IMG/VR virus record: IMGVR_UViG_3300028146_000004
Location: 1 to 52,226 of that record
Strand: one strand, 5' to 3'
DNA length: 52,226 nucleotides
Source: a virus
The notes under the pieces are model-generated. The model had not been told where the DNA came from. It did no database searches and was given only the letters and a program-made list of their open reading frames with translations. The position numbers and the translations under genes are program-made. Below, one piece after another: positions 13,979 through 21,020 of this stretch. Numbering within the stretch: position 1 is the stretch's first letter; each line of letters opens with the position of its first letter.

Positions 13979-14009
13979 TTGCAGTCGAGGTTTGGGGCTC
14001 CTGTATAAT
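13979..14009 (+). promoter_or_regulatory. Early promoter
   Basis: AAAGAGCCCCC runs into TTGCAG, then a 19-nt spacer and TATAAT (14004-14009), followed by TGAAGTAGAG. A clear member of the promoter family; the transcript would carry tRNA-like element 2 in its leader. Confidence 0.75.
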
Positions 14010-14027
14010 TGAAGTAGAGCGAGAGGT

Positions 14028-14081
14028 ATGGCTAAGGAGGTGGTAGCCATGCGGGCGATCAATAAAGCGCCCTGGCGGTAA
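14028..14081 (+). CDS. Possible 17-codon leader peptide
   Basis: ATG GCT AAG GAG ... GCG CCC TGG CGG TAA, with a second in-frame ATG at 14049 preceded by AAGGAGG. It stands just downstream of the 14004 promoter and before tRNA-like element 2. Too short to be sure it is translated. Confidence 0.25.
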   Translation: MAKEVVAMRAINKAPWR

Positions 14082-14207
14082 CAAGCCTCAATCGTTTCGT
14101 GTCACCTGTACCACCTTACAATTGAATCGTGGCCAAGTATCGGCAGAGACATTCCGGGGGAGCCCACGTTATGAGCGTGCGGACGGGATGTGGTGCTTGG
14201 CCACCTA

Positions 14208-14283
14208 GGGGATGTAGCTCATGGAGAGCACTACCGGTAATCGCCGCCGCTTTAGTTCGCAGGTTCGATCCCTGCCATCCCCA
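14208..14283 (+). tRNA. tRNA-like element 2, aberrant
   Basis: Acceptor GGGGATG/CATCCCC and T arm GCAGG-TTCGATC-CCTGC are perfect, with discriminator A. D arm GCTC-ATGGA-GAGC has a five-base loop. The 28 bases between the D and T arms do not form a normal anticodon arm. ACTA/TAGT can pair around a 19-base loop that itself holds a mini-hairpin, CGGT-AATC-GCCG. Total length 76 nt is normal. No anticodon can be assigned. Confidence 0.5.
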
Positions 14284-14314
14284 CGTAAAGTCCATCCGTC
14301 AGGAGGGAACAGCA

Positions 14315-14686
14315 ATGAAGGTAGTACAGTACGACACGGTCCGAATCGTACGCGAGTGGGTCCCGGTCGAGGACATCGAAGATGGTGTGACGCCGGAGCT
14401 CCACGTGCGTACGGTTGTCGAGCAGACGGACGAGGAGCGGTGGATATCCATCATCGACCACGTCGCGGACCACGCGCCCGACTCGCTCGTCACGACCGTC
14501 GTCGTGTACGACGATGAAGGCAAGGCCATCGTCCAGGGCTCCGTCAAGAGCACTCCGGGGCAGATCCGGGCAGAGATGTTCACCGACGCTTCACTCGTGC
14601 CGAACGTGAAGGACGGCGAGCTGTCCTTCACGGATCCGACCGAGGAGACCGTCGGGCAGTACGCGCTTCGGGTGACCGGGGCGTAG
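14315..14686 (+). CDS. Hypothetical early protein, 123 aa
   Basis: 123 residues from the ATG at 14315 behind AGGAGGGA. Beta-rich and acidic with Val/Thr strands (VQYDTVRIVREWVPVEDIEDG, LVTTVVVYDDEGKAIVQGSVKS, YALRVTGA). No family recognised. It is flanked on both sides by tRNA-like elements. Confidence 0.65.
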   Translation: MKVVQYDTVRIVREWVPVEDIEDGVTPELHVRTVVEQTDEERWISIIDHVADHAPDSLVTTVVVYDDEGKAIVQGSVKSTPGQIRAEMFTDASLVPNVKDGELSFTDPTEETVGQYALRVTGA

Positions 14687-14694
14687 GCATCACA

Positions 14695-14770
14695 GCGCTA
14701 GGCCGCCGTTAGGCGGACGCCCTGCCAACCTGGGTGATTGGAAGTGCGGGTTCGAATCCCGTCTAGCGCG
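14695..14770 (+). tRNA. tRNA-like element 3, aberrant
   Basis: Acceptor GCGCTAG/CTAGCGC is perfect, discriminator G. T arm GCGGG-TTCGAAT-CCCGT is good. The D arm CCGCC-GTTA-GGCGG has a four-base loop without GG. The anticodon arm CGCCC/GGGTG has a nine-base loop TGCCAACCT; GCC could be a glycine anticodon, but the loop is two bases too long. 76 nt in all. Confidence 0.5.
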
Positions 14771-14825
14771 CGTACGACAACTTAACACCGCAGCCTGGTG
14801 CATGACTCCACCATCGAGGCTGCAG

Positions 14826-14904
14826 GCTCTAGTGCTCCCGATAGGGTTGCCGCCTTTCTTAGCGGGGTACAACGGAAGTGTAGGTTCGAATCCTACCTAG
14901 AGCC
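14826..14904 (+). tRNA. tRNA-like element 4, aberrant
   Basis: Acceptor GCTCTAG/CTAGAGC is perfect; an extra G at 14825 could pair with C 14904, as in histidine tRNAs. T arm GTAGG-TTCGAAT-CCTAC is perfect. The D region forms only CCC-GATA-GGG. The anticodon-like arm CCGC-CTTTCTTA-GCGG has an eight-base loop. About 14 bases separate it from the T arm. Identity not assignable. Confidence 0.5.
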
Positions 14905-14956
14905 GCGTACAGGGGGTCCCTCCGAAAGAGCCCCCGAAAATCTTCAATGAGCCCCC

Positions 14957-14987
14957 TTGCAGTCCAAGCTGCGGGGTGTGGTATAAT
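14957..14987 (+). promoter_or_regulatory. Early promoter
   Basis: GAGCCCCC runs into TTGCAG, then a 19-nt spacer and TATAAT (14982-14987), then TGAAGTA. It lies 44 bp before the 15031 gene. Confidence 0.75.
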
Positions 14988-15030
14988 TGAAGTAAGCAAG
15001 CAGCAGCGTCAACCAAACTAGGAGGGTATC

Positions 15031-15558
15031 ATGACGCAGGCAACGACCACCCCCGATTTCGAGGATGCCGCCCAGACCGAGGCTCCGACCACGGACGCTC
15101 TGGACCTCGAGGTCAACGACGACGCCAACCTGGACGTCGACGTCCCCAGCGCAGAGGACGGCGACGTGCTCCCCACGGAGGGCGAGGGAACCAAGGCGGA
15201 GTCGGCGCCGGCGAAGGCCGCGCGTCCGAAGGCTCCCGAGGGCTTCGTGAAGCCCGTCGAGTTCGCCAAGCTCCTGTCGGAACACCTGAAGAAGGTCGTT
15301 CCGCCGCAGGTCGTCTACTCGTACATCAAGAACAACCAGGGCGAGTCGGCGAAGAACCCGTTCCCGGTCCACGCGCAGGACGGGTACGACTGGTACATCA
15401 AGCCGGAGGAGGGTCTGGCGTGGTGGGACGCGAAGAACTCGCGTGTCGCCGCTGGCAAGACCGCTCGGGCCGAGAAGGCGGCGAAGGCCGCTGCCAAGGC
15501 GACCGAGGCTCCGACGGTGGAGGCTGAGTCCGCCGCGCCTGTGGAGGAAGCCGAGTAG
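15031..15558 (+). CDS. Acidic early protein with central HTH-like segment
   Basis: 175 residues behind AGGAGGG. The N-terminal 65 residues are very acidic (Asp/Glu/Thr). A central folded segment (about 70-140: KPVEFAKLLSEHLKKVVPPQVVYSYIKNN...DGYDWYIKPEEGLAWWDAK) carries the same PQxxYxY pattern as the first early protein at 6827-7177. The C-terminal 35 residues are Ala/Lys/Glu-rich. The layout suggests a DNA-binding core with charged tails, perhaps DNA mimicry or RNA polymerase contact. The function is not known. Confidence 0.72.
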   Translation: MTQATTTPDFEDAAQTEAPTTDALDLEVNDDANLDVDVPSAEDGDVLPTEGEGTKAESAPAKAARPKAPEGFVKPVEFAKLLSEHLKKVVPPQVVYSYIKNNQGESAKNPFPVHAQDGYDWYIKPEEGLAWWDAKNSRVAAGKTARAEKAAKAAAKATEAPTVEAESAAPVEEAE

Positions 15559-15740
15559 CAGTCGGGGTTCGAGCAGGGCAGGTCCCGAAAGGGGTACGCC
15601 GTCGTAGGCAGCCTGTCCACGAGCACAGGCAAGTAGAGTGAACGAGGCCGTCACTGGCGATGCCGATGGGCGGATAGTAACGATGCTTGCCTGTGCCCCT
15701 GTTCAAGAGCAAACTTCGCTACACGAGTCAGGAGTAGGCA

Positions 15741-15917
15741 ATGACAAGCGACACGAAGACCATCGTCGGCGCTCTCGCGGGTTACTTCAACGAGGGGGGC
15801 GGGAAGCGGCCGCTGGCCGACTTCCAGAAGGAGATCAAGGCTCTGACCGACGCCGAGAAGCAGGAGCTCGCCGAGGGCGCCTGCAAGGTCATGGGATGGA
15901 CTCTCAAGACCGCATAA
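15741..15917 (+). CDS. Small early protein, 58 aa
   Basis: 58 residues behind CAGGAG. Helical, mixed charge: KTIVGALAGYFNEGGGKRPLADFQKEIKALTDAEKQELAEGACKVMGW. The pattern is one often seen in small phage regulatory proteins. The preceding 180-bp gap holds the 10-bp inverted repeat CACAGGCAAG/CTTGCCTGTG (about 15625 and 15685). Confidence 0.6.
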   Translation: MTSDTKTIVGALAGYFNEGGGKRPLADFQKEIKALTDAEKQELAEGACKVMGWTLKTA

Positions 15918-15972
15918 CGACATAGGCCGCGCTCGCCGGCCCAACCGGATTAGTCCTCCGGAGCGAGCACAA

Positions 15973-16043
15973 GCCCTTGTGCATCTGGCGATGCTCCTCC
16001 GAAGGAGGAAATACTAGCCCAGGTTCGATTCCTGGCATGGGCG
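15973..16043 (+). tRNA. tRNA-like element 5, aberrant
   Basis: Acceptor GCCCTTG/CATGGGC pairs at six of seven positions, discriminator G. T arm CCAGG-TTCGATT-CCTGG is perfect. D arm CATC-TGGC-GATG has a four-base loop. The anticodon-like arm CCTCC-GAA-GGAGG has a three-base loop, unlike any normal tRNA. 71 nt. Confidence 0.42.
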
Positions 16044-16144
16044 CGGGCGCTCTGGAGAAGCGCCTACGTTAAACGCATGGCCGGGCGCCCTGCCAAAGTG
16101 GTGTAAGTTGGTCCTTCCCCACTTGTTAGGCTCGGCCATGCCAA

Positions 16145-16239
16145 GGGGAGTGACGGAAAGGCGAGACGTTTGCGGTGGCGGGTGCAGTGTCGGCCCGATG
16201 CTCAACCACCAGTGTGAGGTTCGATTCCTCACCTCCCCA
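16145..16239 (+). tRNA. tRNA-like element 6, long and aberrant
   Basis: GGGGAG pairs with CTCCCC, and T arm TGAGG-TTCGATT-CCTCA is perfect, with discriminator A. The 95-nt length is like serine or leucine tRNAs, but no standard D or anticodon arm is visible. GGTGG (16174) and CCACC (16206) could close an internal domain. Confidence 0.4.
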
Positions 16240-16265
16240 CGCAATGACAGCACTAGGAGGGTGTT

Positions 16266-16811
16266 ATGACAGACGCAGACGGCGTGGATTGGCCGCGAAT
16301 CGAAAAGTTGGTCCTATCCAGCTACACGAAGCGTGGCGCGCAGGCTACGTTTGCTCTGATGTACGGACTCAAGGAGGGTAAAGTGACAGACGCTGACAAG
16401 CTCCTCGCAATGGAGCTTCAGGCCAGGCAGGCACAGGCGGAGCTGCTCGAGAAGCGGACGATCGCGGACCAGCTGCGGGAGTCCCTTCTGCCGATGCAGT
16501 ACGACAGCTCCGTCATCCGGTTCAAGAAGCAGTTCGAAGTTGACGGCAAGCAGTACGCCTACGCCGCCATCTTCGCAGGCGGGCGTTGGTACATCACCGG
16601 CGGCGCCGGCAGTCGTTCCAGCTACGACCTCGACCAGCTGATCCTGTTCCTCGCCTCGGGCAAGGTTCCGACGCGGTACGTGACCAAGATGGTCGAGAGC
16701 CACAGCAACGTGGCAAGCATCACCAAGACGCCGCAGGTCGACGTACGGTACGACAAAGAGCTCCGAATTCCTCTGATCAAGGACGAGTTCACCCAGGAGC
16801 CACCCTTCTAG
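16266..16811 (+). CDS. Hypothetical early protein, 181 aa, two possible starts
   Basis: 181 residues from the ATG at 16266 behind TAGGAGGG. A second in-frame start, GTG at 16383, has an equally strong AAGGAGGG site and a nearly copied opening (MTDADG versus VTDADK), so two products may be made. The C-terminal half is beta-rich (QYAYAAIFAGGRWYITGGAG) and ends with IPLIKDEFTQEPPF. Family not recognised. Confidence 0.7.
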   Translation: MTDADGVDWPRIEKLVLSSYTKRGAQATFALMYGLKEGKVTDADKLLAMELQARQAQAELLEKRTIADQLRESLLPMQYDSSVIRFKKQFEVDGKQYAYAAIFAGGRWYITGGAGSRSSYDLDQLILFLASGKVPTRYVTKMVESHSNVASITKTPQVDVRYDKELRIPLIKDEFTQEPPF

Positions 16812-16835
16812 TCCGTAGAGGAGGGAGGTGACATC

Positions 16836-16859
16836 ATGAAGGACTTCGTCTGGATGTAA
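16836..16859 (+). CDS. Possible seven-residue peptide
   Basis: ATG AAG GAC TTC GTC TGG ATG TAA behind a very strong GAGGGAGGTGA site, between the 181-aa gene and the terminator. If translated it is the smallest peptide of the region. The ribosome site may also simply be a relic. Confidence 0.25.
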   Translation: MKDFVWM

Positions 16860-16923
16860 GGACACCCTAGCGTGACGTAGAAGACTGGGGCACGCTGGTG
16901 GTAGGGGAGCGCAGTCTCCCGGC

Positions 16924-16962
16924 AAAAAGGCTCGGAATCGCGAACCGGTTCCGAGCCTTTTT
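16924..16962. terminator. Strong terminator, usable in both directions
   Basis: AAAAAGGCTCGGAA pairs with TTCCGAGCCTTTTT over 14 base pairs, with an 11-base loop. The A-run and T-run give a U-tract on either strand. Confidence 0.9.
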
Positions 16963-17060
16963 GTTTGCCCTCAAAACGATCTTGATCGACCGTGACACTC
17001 CAGGCCCTGTGGGATTTCCCGCTACACGGCCCGTGTGTTACACCTCTATAAATAGCCCCC

Positions 17061-17091
17061 TTGCGGTCCAACGATTCTCCCGGTATATAAT
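17061..17091 (+). promoter_or_regulatory. Early promoter
   Basis: AGCCCCC, TTGCGG, a 19-nt spacer and TATAAT (17086-17091). The next ribosome site starts about four bases after the -10 box, so the leader is extremely short. Confidence 0.65.
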
Positions 17092-17107
17092 AGAAGGAGG
17101 AGGGAAG

Positions 17108-17329
17108 ATGTTGAAACTGGACTTGTCGCAGGACGACCTTCACCAGATTGACGATGCGCTGGAGGTCGTAGTCACCATTGCGGAGCAGGAGATAGACGGC
17201 CTCATTGAGGAAGACCAAACGCCGGAAACGGTAGAGGACTTCCTCGATGTGGTCTTTACTGCACAGGAAGAACTCGCTACACTCAAGAACCTGCAGCAAC
17301 GGATACAGGAGGCGTTGGATGGCAATTGA
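17108..17329 (+). CDS. Acidic helical early protein, 73 aa
   Basis: 73 residues from the ATG at 17108 behind GGAGGAGGGAAG. Strongly acidic and helical (DDLHQIDDALEVVVTIAEQEIDGLIEEDQTPETVEDFLDVVFTAQ), probably a coiled-coil or helical bundle. The ORF upstream of this ATG overlaps the promoter and is rejected. It overlaps the next gene by 11 bases. Confidence 0.65.
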   Translation: MLKLDLSQDDLHQIDDALEVVVTIAEQEIDGLIEEDQTPETVEDFLDVVFTAQEELATLKNLQQRIQEALDGN

Positions 17330-17795
17330 CGGGAGAGCCTCTACTCGGGGGGAGCCGGAAGCGGTAGACCCTACAGTCATTCCGGCTCTCTTCGAGCATG
17401 CGGTCAAGGTGTTCGAACTCATGTGGAAGCGGTCGAAGCCAGAGCAGCTGAGCGCGTCGAGCTCTGACGGCAAGACCGTGCGAGTGTACGAGGGACACTA
17501 CACGAAGCTGTTCGACGAACTGCTTCTGAGCGTACCTTACTACACGAGCATCAAGAACCAGCTCGTAGGCATGGGCTGCATCGAGCAACTTCGTCGAGGC
17601 GGTGGGAATGCGACGAGCCGGTGGATCTTGTGGAAGCCGCCGGAGCTCGAGGCGTGGAAGGCATACACGCCAAGGAAGGCTCGACGGGGCAATGCGACGC
17701 AGATGATCCAGGGCAACGTGAAGGACCTGCACGATCGCGTTACCCGGCTGGAGGAACTTGTCGAATTCCTAATGAGGAGGGAAAGAGTAGAGTGA
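17319..17795 (+). CDS. Winged-helix-like protein, 158 aa
   Basis: 158 residues from the ATG at 17319 behind ACAGGAGG. The middle (about 58-105: YTKLFDELLLSVPYYTSIKNQLVGMGCIEQLRRGGGNATSRWILWKPP) has the shape of a winged helix, with a recognition-helix-like segment followed by a Gly-rich wing. The C-terminus (VKDLHDRVTRLEELVEFLMRRE) is a likely coiled coil. Possibly a DNA-binding regulator that dimerises. The stop overlaps the next GTG start. Confidence 0.6.
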   Translation: MAIDGRASTRGEPEAVDPTVIPALFEHAVKVFELMWKRSKPEQLSASSSDGKTVRVYEGHYTKLFDELLLSVPYYTSIKNQLVGMGCIEQLRRGGGNATSRWILWKPPELEAWKAYTPRKARRGNATQMIQGNVKDLHDRVTRLEELVEFLMRRERVE

Positions 17796-18118
17796 CCGAC
17801 ACTACGTACGAAGAGGCAAAGCGTTGCTTCCGCTGCAAGGAACCCGGCGAGAAGGTCGGCGAGCGACCCGCTCCACGGCTTCCTGGTATCACTCGAGGTG
17901 CATCGCTACACGTCATCGAGTGTCGCAACGAGCGATGCAGGGCGTTCGGTACTGTCGTCCGGACGATCCAGGTTAACCCGGACGGCACGATTCCACTGAC
18001 AGTGAAGCGGGAGAAGGCTTTCCCGGCAATTCCGGACCTGACGGAAGAAGTGCGCGCCAAGATCGACGAGCAGCTTCGCATGGAGACACACGGCGGAGGA
18101 GAGCTCGGCGGACGTTAG
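17792..18118 (+). CDS. Small zinc-ribbon protein, 108 aa
   Basis: 108 residues from the GTG at 17792, coupled by a GTGA overlap. Two Cys pairs, CFRC (about 12-15) and CRNERC (about 45-50), form a zinc ribbon. The C-terminal half is basic then acidic, ending with HGGGELGGR. Probably nucleic-acid binding. Last gene before the palindrome-rich gap at 18119-18236. Confidence 0.68.
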   Translation: MTDTTYEEAKRCFRCKEPGEKVGERPAPRLPGITRGASLHVIECRNERCRAFGTVVRTIQVNPDGTIPLTVKREKAFPAIPDLTEEVRAKIDEQLRMETHGGGELGGR

Positions 18119-18125
18119 TAGACTC

Positions 18126-18183
18126 TAGAGAGACGAATAGCCACGTAAAGCTACGTAGGGCGTGGACAAGCCTTGTCTCTCTA
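18126..18183. other. Nested inverted repeat
   Basis: TAGAGAGAC (18126-18134) pairs with GTCTCTCTA (18175-18183). Inside are CCACG/CGTGG and the palindrome CTACGTAG. It directly adjoins the repeated palindrome at 18181-18207 and could be a terminator, regulatory RNA or origin structure. Confidence 0.5.
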
Positions 18184-18213
18184 AGGTCTAGTAACGTTAG
18201 ACCTTAGTTAGAC
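18172..18213 (+). repeat. 42-bp palindromic repeat, copy 1 (plus orientation)
   Basis: Contains CTAAGGTCTA and TAGACCTTAG (ten-base arms, seven-base spacer, 18181-18207), plus a following GTTAGAC. By eye it matches 38 of 42 bases of the reverse complement of 35081-35122. It stands just before the replication and modification module. Confidence 0.8.
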
Positions 18214-18236
18214 GTTTACGCGTAGTAGGAGGTTTG

Positions 18237-18713
18237 ATGACAACAAAGCGTGAGCACGCCAGGAAGGTACTGCTCGAGCTGGTAGTGCTTCGGAATGCGT
18301 GGCACAGCCTGTATATCGTCGGCAAGACCGATGAGGAACAGGAGTACGACATCGATCGCGACACTGAACATGGCGCGCTTGCACTCGCCAAGTTCATACA
18401 TGAGATCTTCGACGAGGGCGTCGACAAGATCAACAGTGAGATCTCCCGTGCTATACGCGAAGAGGGCAGGACACCTCACGAGATTTACACATACGCAACT
18501 ACCTGCTTGACCGAAGTAGGTAGACTTGCGGCCTACCGTATGTTCAGGATTGGTCAGCACGTAAAGGACAGGCTGCCGTTTGACGCGCTGTCCCCATGCG
18601 CGTGCGAGATCCTGTACGACGAGGACGTCGAAGCACTACTTAGCGTCCCATTCGACCTTGAAGGGGAAGGATGGGTGATCAAGAACTTCAAGTCGAAGAA
18701 GGAGGCGGAATGA
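18237..18713 (+). CDS. Hypothetical helical protein, 158 aa
   Basis: 158 residues from the ATG at 18237 behind AGGAGG; a TTG one codon earlier is too close to the site. Mostly helical, with many charged residues and a CAC triplet (SPCACEI). First gene of the replication module, with a four-base overlap into the helicase gene, so it may act with that helicase. No family recognised. Confidence 0.7.
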   Translation: MTTKREHARKVLLELVVLRNAWHSLYIVGKTDEEQEYDIDRDTEHGALALAKFIHEIFDEGVDKINSEISRAIREEGRTPHEIYTYATTCLTEVGRLAAYRMFRIGQHVKDRLPFDALSPCACEILYDEDVEALLSVPFDLEGEGWVIKNFKSKKEAE

Positions 18714-20179
18714 AACTCTATCCGTTCCAAAAGGAGCTGGTGGATCGATTCGTCGACACACCATCTGTACTGGTAGGCGACGACATGGGCCTCGGTAAGA
18801 CGTTCGAGGCTCTAGCGTTGGACCTACGACGTCGCACTACACAGCTGCCTGGACGGCAGTTGGAGTATCCGACGCTCATCGTTGCGCCCTTGTCTGTTCT
18901 GGGCGTGTGGGAGTGGCATATCAAGCAGCTATGGCCTGCCGCGAGGGTTGCGGTGATCAACCCGAAGATGCGCGGCAAGTTCATTAGGGAACTAGACTCG
19001 CAGTACCACTACTACATCATCCACTGGGAAGGGGTACGGCTAGTCGAAGAGCTTCAGAAGCGTTCGTGGTGGCACATCGTCGCCGACGAAGCTCACCGGA
19101 TGAAGAATCGGAAGGCGCAGCAAACGTGGGCGCTCAAGAAGCTTCATACCAACTACAAGACGGCACTGTCGGGCACGCCGGCAGACAACGCGCCACAAGA
19201 CCTTTGGTCGTTGTTGAACTGGTTGTACCCAAAGCGGTGGACGAGCTACTGGAGCTACGAGCGTAAGCACGTCAAGTACCAGTGGCACCAAGCAGCCTCA
19301 CAGGCCAACGGCTTCAAGTGTCCTGTGCCTAACTGCGAGGACTTCCACAAGAGTAGCTTCAAGAAGATGGTCGGCGTTGACTACGTCGACGAGCTTCATG
19401 CAGAGATTGCACCGTACTACATGAGGCGGCTGAAGGCAGAGGTGATCAGTGAGCTGCCTGAAAAGTACTACACACAGATCGAAGTGGACCTCGCGCCTAA
19501 GCAGCGCAGGATCTACGATGAGATGCGACATGACATGTTGGCTTGGATTGGGGAACACGAACACGAGCCAATTGCTGCACCCATTGTTGTGGCCCAGCTC
19601 GTCAGGCTCAAGCAGTTCGCTCTGGCGTACGCTGAGCTCGAAGAGGTGCAGGTTCGCAACAGGTCAACGGGTGAAGTACAAGCCAAGACACGCGTCAAGC
19701 TTTCGGAGCCATCTTCGAAGCTGGACGTCGTCTTGGATCAACTACAAGACAACCCTACTAGGCAGTTCGTCGTCTTTAGTGAGTCGAAGCAAGCTATCAA
19801 CCTACTTGCCGCCAGACTCACAAGGGAGAACATCAGTCACGTGGTGCTCACCGGCGATACTGCACAAGCTGATCGTGACAACGTCGTGGCGAAGTTCCAA
19901 GCTGGGAGGGCTCGCGCCTTCTTGGGCACCATACATGCGGGTGGCGAGGGAATTACTCTCACTTCAGCCGACACAGTCATCTTCCTGGATCGTACTTGGA
20001 ACCCAAGTCGAAATAGGCAGGCTGAGGATCGACTGCATCGTATCGGTCAACGGAACGCGGTACAAGTCATCGACATCGTTGCTAGAGACACAGTCGACGG
20101 AGGTCGACTTCAACAGCTCGACCTGAAGTGGTCGTGGCTGAAGGAACTGTTGGGAGATAAGGTGAAGGCAGATGCATGA
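18710..20179 (+). CDS. SNF2-family DNA helicase/translocase
   Basis: 489 residues from the ATG at 18710 (overlapping TGA of the previous gene). Walker A GDDMGLGKT (about 23-31), motif Ia IVAPLSVL, the DEAH box in VADEAHRMKN (about 125), motif III SGTPADN, and the C-terminal RecA fold with FSESKQAINLL, GGEGITLTSADTVIFLD and motif VI RQAEDRLHRIGQ. These identify an SF2 Swi2/Snf2 ATPase, which moves along duplex DNA and does not usually unwind it. A Cys/His stretch (FKCPVPNCEDFHK, about 215) may bind zinc. Such genes are common near phage recombination genes. Confidence 0.92.
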   Translation: MKLYPFQKELVDRFVDTPSVLVGDDMGLGKTFEALALDLRRRTTQLPGRQLEYPTLIVAPLSVLGVWEWHIKQLWPAARVAVINPKMRGKFIRELDSQYHYYIIHWEGVRLVEELQKRSWWHIVADEAHRMKNRKAQQTWALKKLHTNYKTALSGTPADNAPQDLWSLLNWLYPKRWTSYWSYERKHVKYQWHQAASQANGFKCPVPNCEDFHKSSFKKMVGVDYVDELHAEIAPYYMRRLKAEVISELPEKYYTQIEVDLAPKQRRIYDEMRHDMLAWIGEHEHEPIAAPIVVAQLVRLKQFALAYAELEEVQVRNRSTGEVQAKTRVKLSEPSSKLDVVLDQLQDNPTRQFVVFSESKQAINLLAARLTRENISHVVLTGDTAQADRDNVVAKFQAGRARAFLGTIHAGGEGITLTSADTVIFLDRTWNPSRNRQAEDRLHRIGQRNAVQVIDIVARDTVDGGRLQQLDLKWSWLKELLGDKVKADA

Positions 20180-20441
20180 GTACTACCACTCCGAGGGCGT
20201 GACAGACCTTCAGGCGATCCGGCTCGAAGCAAACCGGCGTCTGACCGACAAACGGTGGCCTGAGGAGAGCATCATCCACCTTCACCCCAAGACCGAGCAG
20301 TGCGAGGTCAACAAGCACGAGCATGTCCAGTTTGCTGCTCCGGCAGGACTGGAAGTCCCCGAGCAGAAGGCCGAACCGGCTGAGGAGCAGGGGAAACTTG
20401 ACACATGGAACGATCAAGAGCACGACGGCCCGGCCCTGTAA
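20172..20441 (+). CDS. Hypothetical acidic protein, 89 aa
   Basis: 89 residues, overlapping the helicase gene by eight bases. The N-terminus HEYYHSEGVTDLQAIRLEANRRL may be folded, while the C-terminal 40 residues are rich in Glu, Pro and Gln and probably disordered. No family recognised. Confidence 0.6.
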   Translation: MHEYYHSEGVTDLQAIRLEANRRLTDKRWPEESIIHLHPKTEQCEVNKHEHVQFAAPAGLEVPEQKAEPAEEQGKLDTWNDQEHDGPAL

Positions 20442-20479
20442 TGGGGTCGGGCTGTTCTGCGTTCTGAAGGAGGCAAAGA

Positions 20480-20821
20480 ATGGCTAGATACGTAGTACTC
20501 GAGTTCGACAACGACGCCGAAGCGAACGGCTTCATGTCGACCTTCGGAGACCAGCCTGAAGGGTCGACAGTTAGGATGATCGGCGTGTACCAGAAGCCGA
20601 CCCTGTTCTGCGAGTGTGCAACTCGTAGCGACAAGTCGGTTCGTGGCGCCAAGCACGGTTGGTGGCTCTGCGCTACATGCGCCAAGCCAAAGCGAGGCAA
20701 CATGCAGCACCCACTCAACAAGCTGTCGGCCGCGAAGCCGAGTGAGCAGGCGAAGGAGATGTACCTGGGGGTGAGGGAGCCTCGTGGGCAGGGATACGCC
20801 GTACCGGGAACGACCGCCTAG
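20480..20821 (+). CDS. Cys-rich protein, 113 aa
   Basis: 113 residues behind GAAGGAGG. FCECATRSDKS...WWLCATCAKPK (about 48-82) has two Cys pairs suitable for a zinc ribbon, after a beta-alpha start (RYVVLEFDNDAEANGFMSTFG). Possibly nucleic-acid binding. No family recognised. Confidence 0.65.
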   Translation: MARYVVLEFDNDAEANGFMSTFGDQPEGSTVRMIGVYQKPTLFCECATRSDKSVRGAKHGWWLCATCAKPKRGNMQHPLNKLSAAKPSEQAKEMYLGVREPRGQGYAVPGTTA

Positions 20822-21008
20822 GACTTGCAAGGACTGCCTCGCCCACGTATGGTACGATGGCAGATTCTGGAAGACTGAGATAGGCGAACAAGCGTGCAAG
20901 GATAGCAGGACAGGCTATCACCGACCTGACAACAACCTACGTCCTGGTCAATTCGGGAAAGCGAATCCGCGGAGTGCGAGAGGGAAACCCACAGGGCGGC
21001 CTAAGTGA
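20784..21008 (+). CDS. Small zinc-binding candidate, 74 aa
   Basis: 74 residues from a GTG start behind GAGGGAG, overlapping the previous gene by 38 bases. CKDCLAHVWYDGRFWKTEIGEQACKD...YH gives CxxC, Cys and His. The C-terminus is basic (KANPRSARGKPTGRPK), a possible AT-hook-like tail. One CCCACAGGG motif lies in its last codons. Confidence 0.6.
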   Translation: MGRDTPYRERPPRTCKDCLAHVWYDGRFWKTEIGEQACKDSRTGYHRPDNNLRPGQFGKANPRSARGKPTGRPK

Positions 21009-21020
21009 ATGGAGCGACTC

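Larger units (their letters stand above)
13825..14314. other. Gap with tRNA-like elements and promoter
   Basis: 490 bp without a convincing larger gene. It holds one CCCACAGGG motif (13830), tRNA-like element 1 (13885-13951), the 14004 promoter, a 17-codon open frame (14028-14081) and tRNA-like element 2 (14208-14283). AGGAGGGA precedes the next start. Confidence 0.7.
14687..15030. other. Gap with two tRNA-like elements and a promoter
   Basis: 344 bp without a protein gene. It holds tRNA-like element 3 (14695-14770), a hairpin with arms GCAGCCT (14790) and AGGCTGC (14817), tRNA-like element 4 (14826-14904) and the 14982 promoter. Confidence 0.7.
15918..16265. other. Gap with two tRNA-like elements and further hairpins
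   Basis: 348 bp without a convincing gene. It holds tRNA-like element 5 (15973-16043), a long inverted repeat GCATGGCCG (16075)/CGGCCATGC (16133) with an inner AAGTGG/CCACTT stem but no T loop, and tRNA-like element 6 (16145-16239). Confidence 0.65.
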
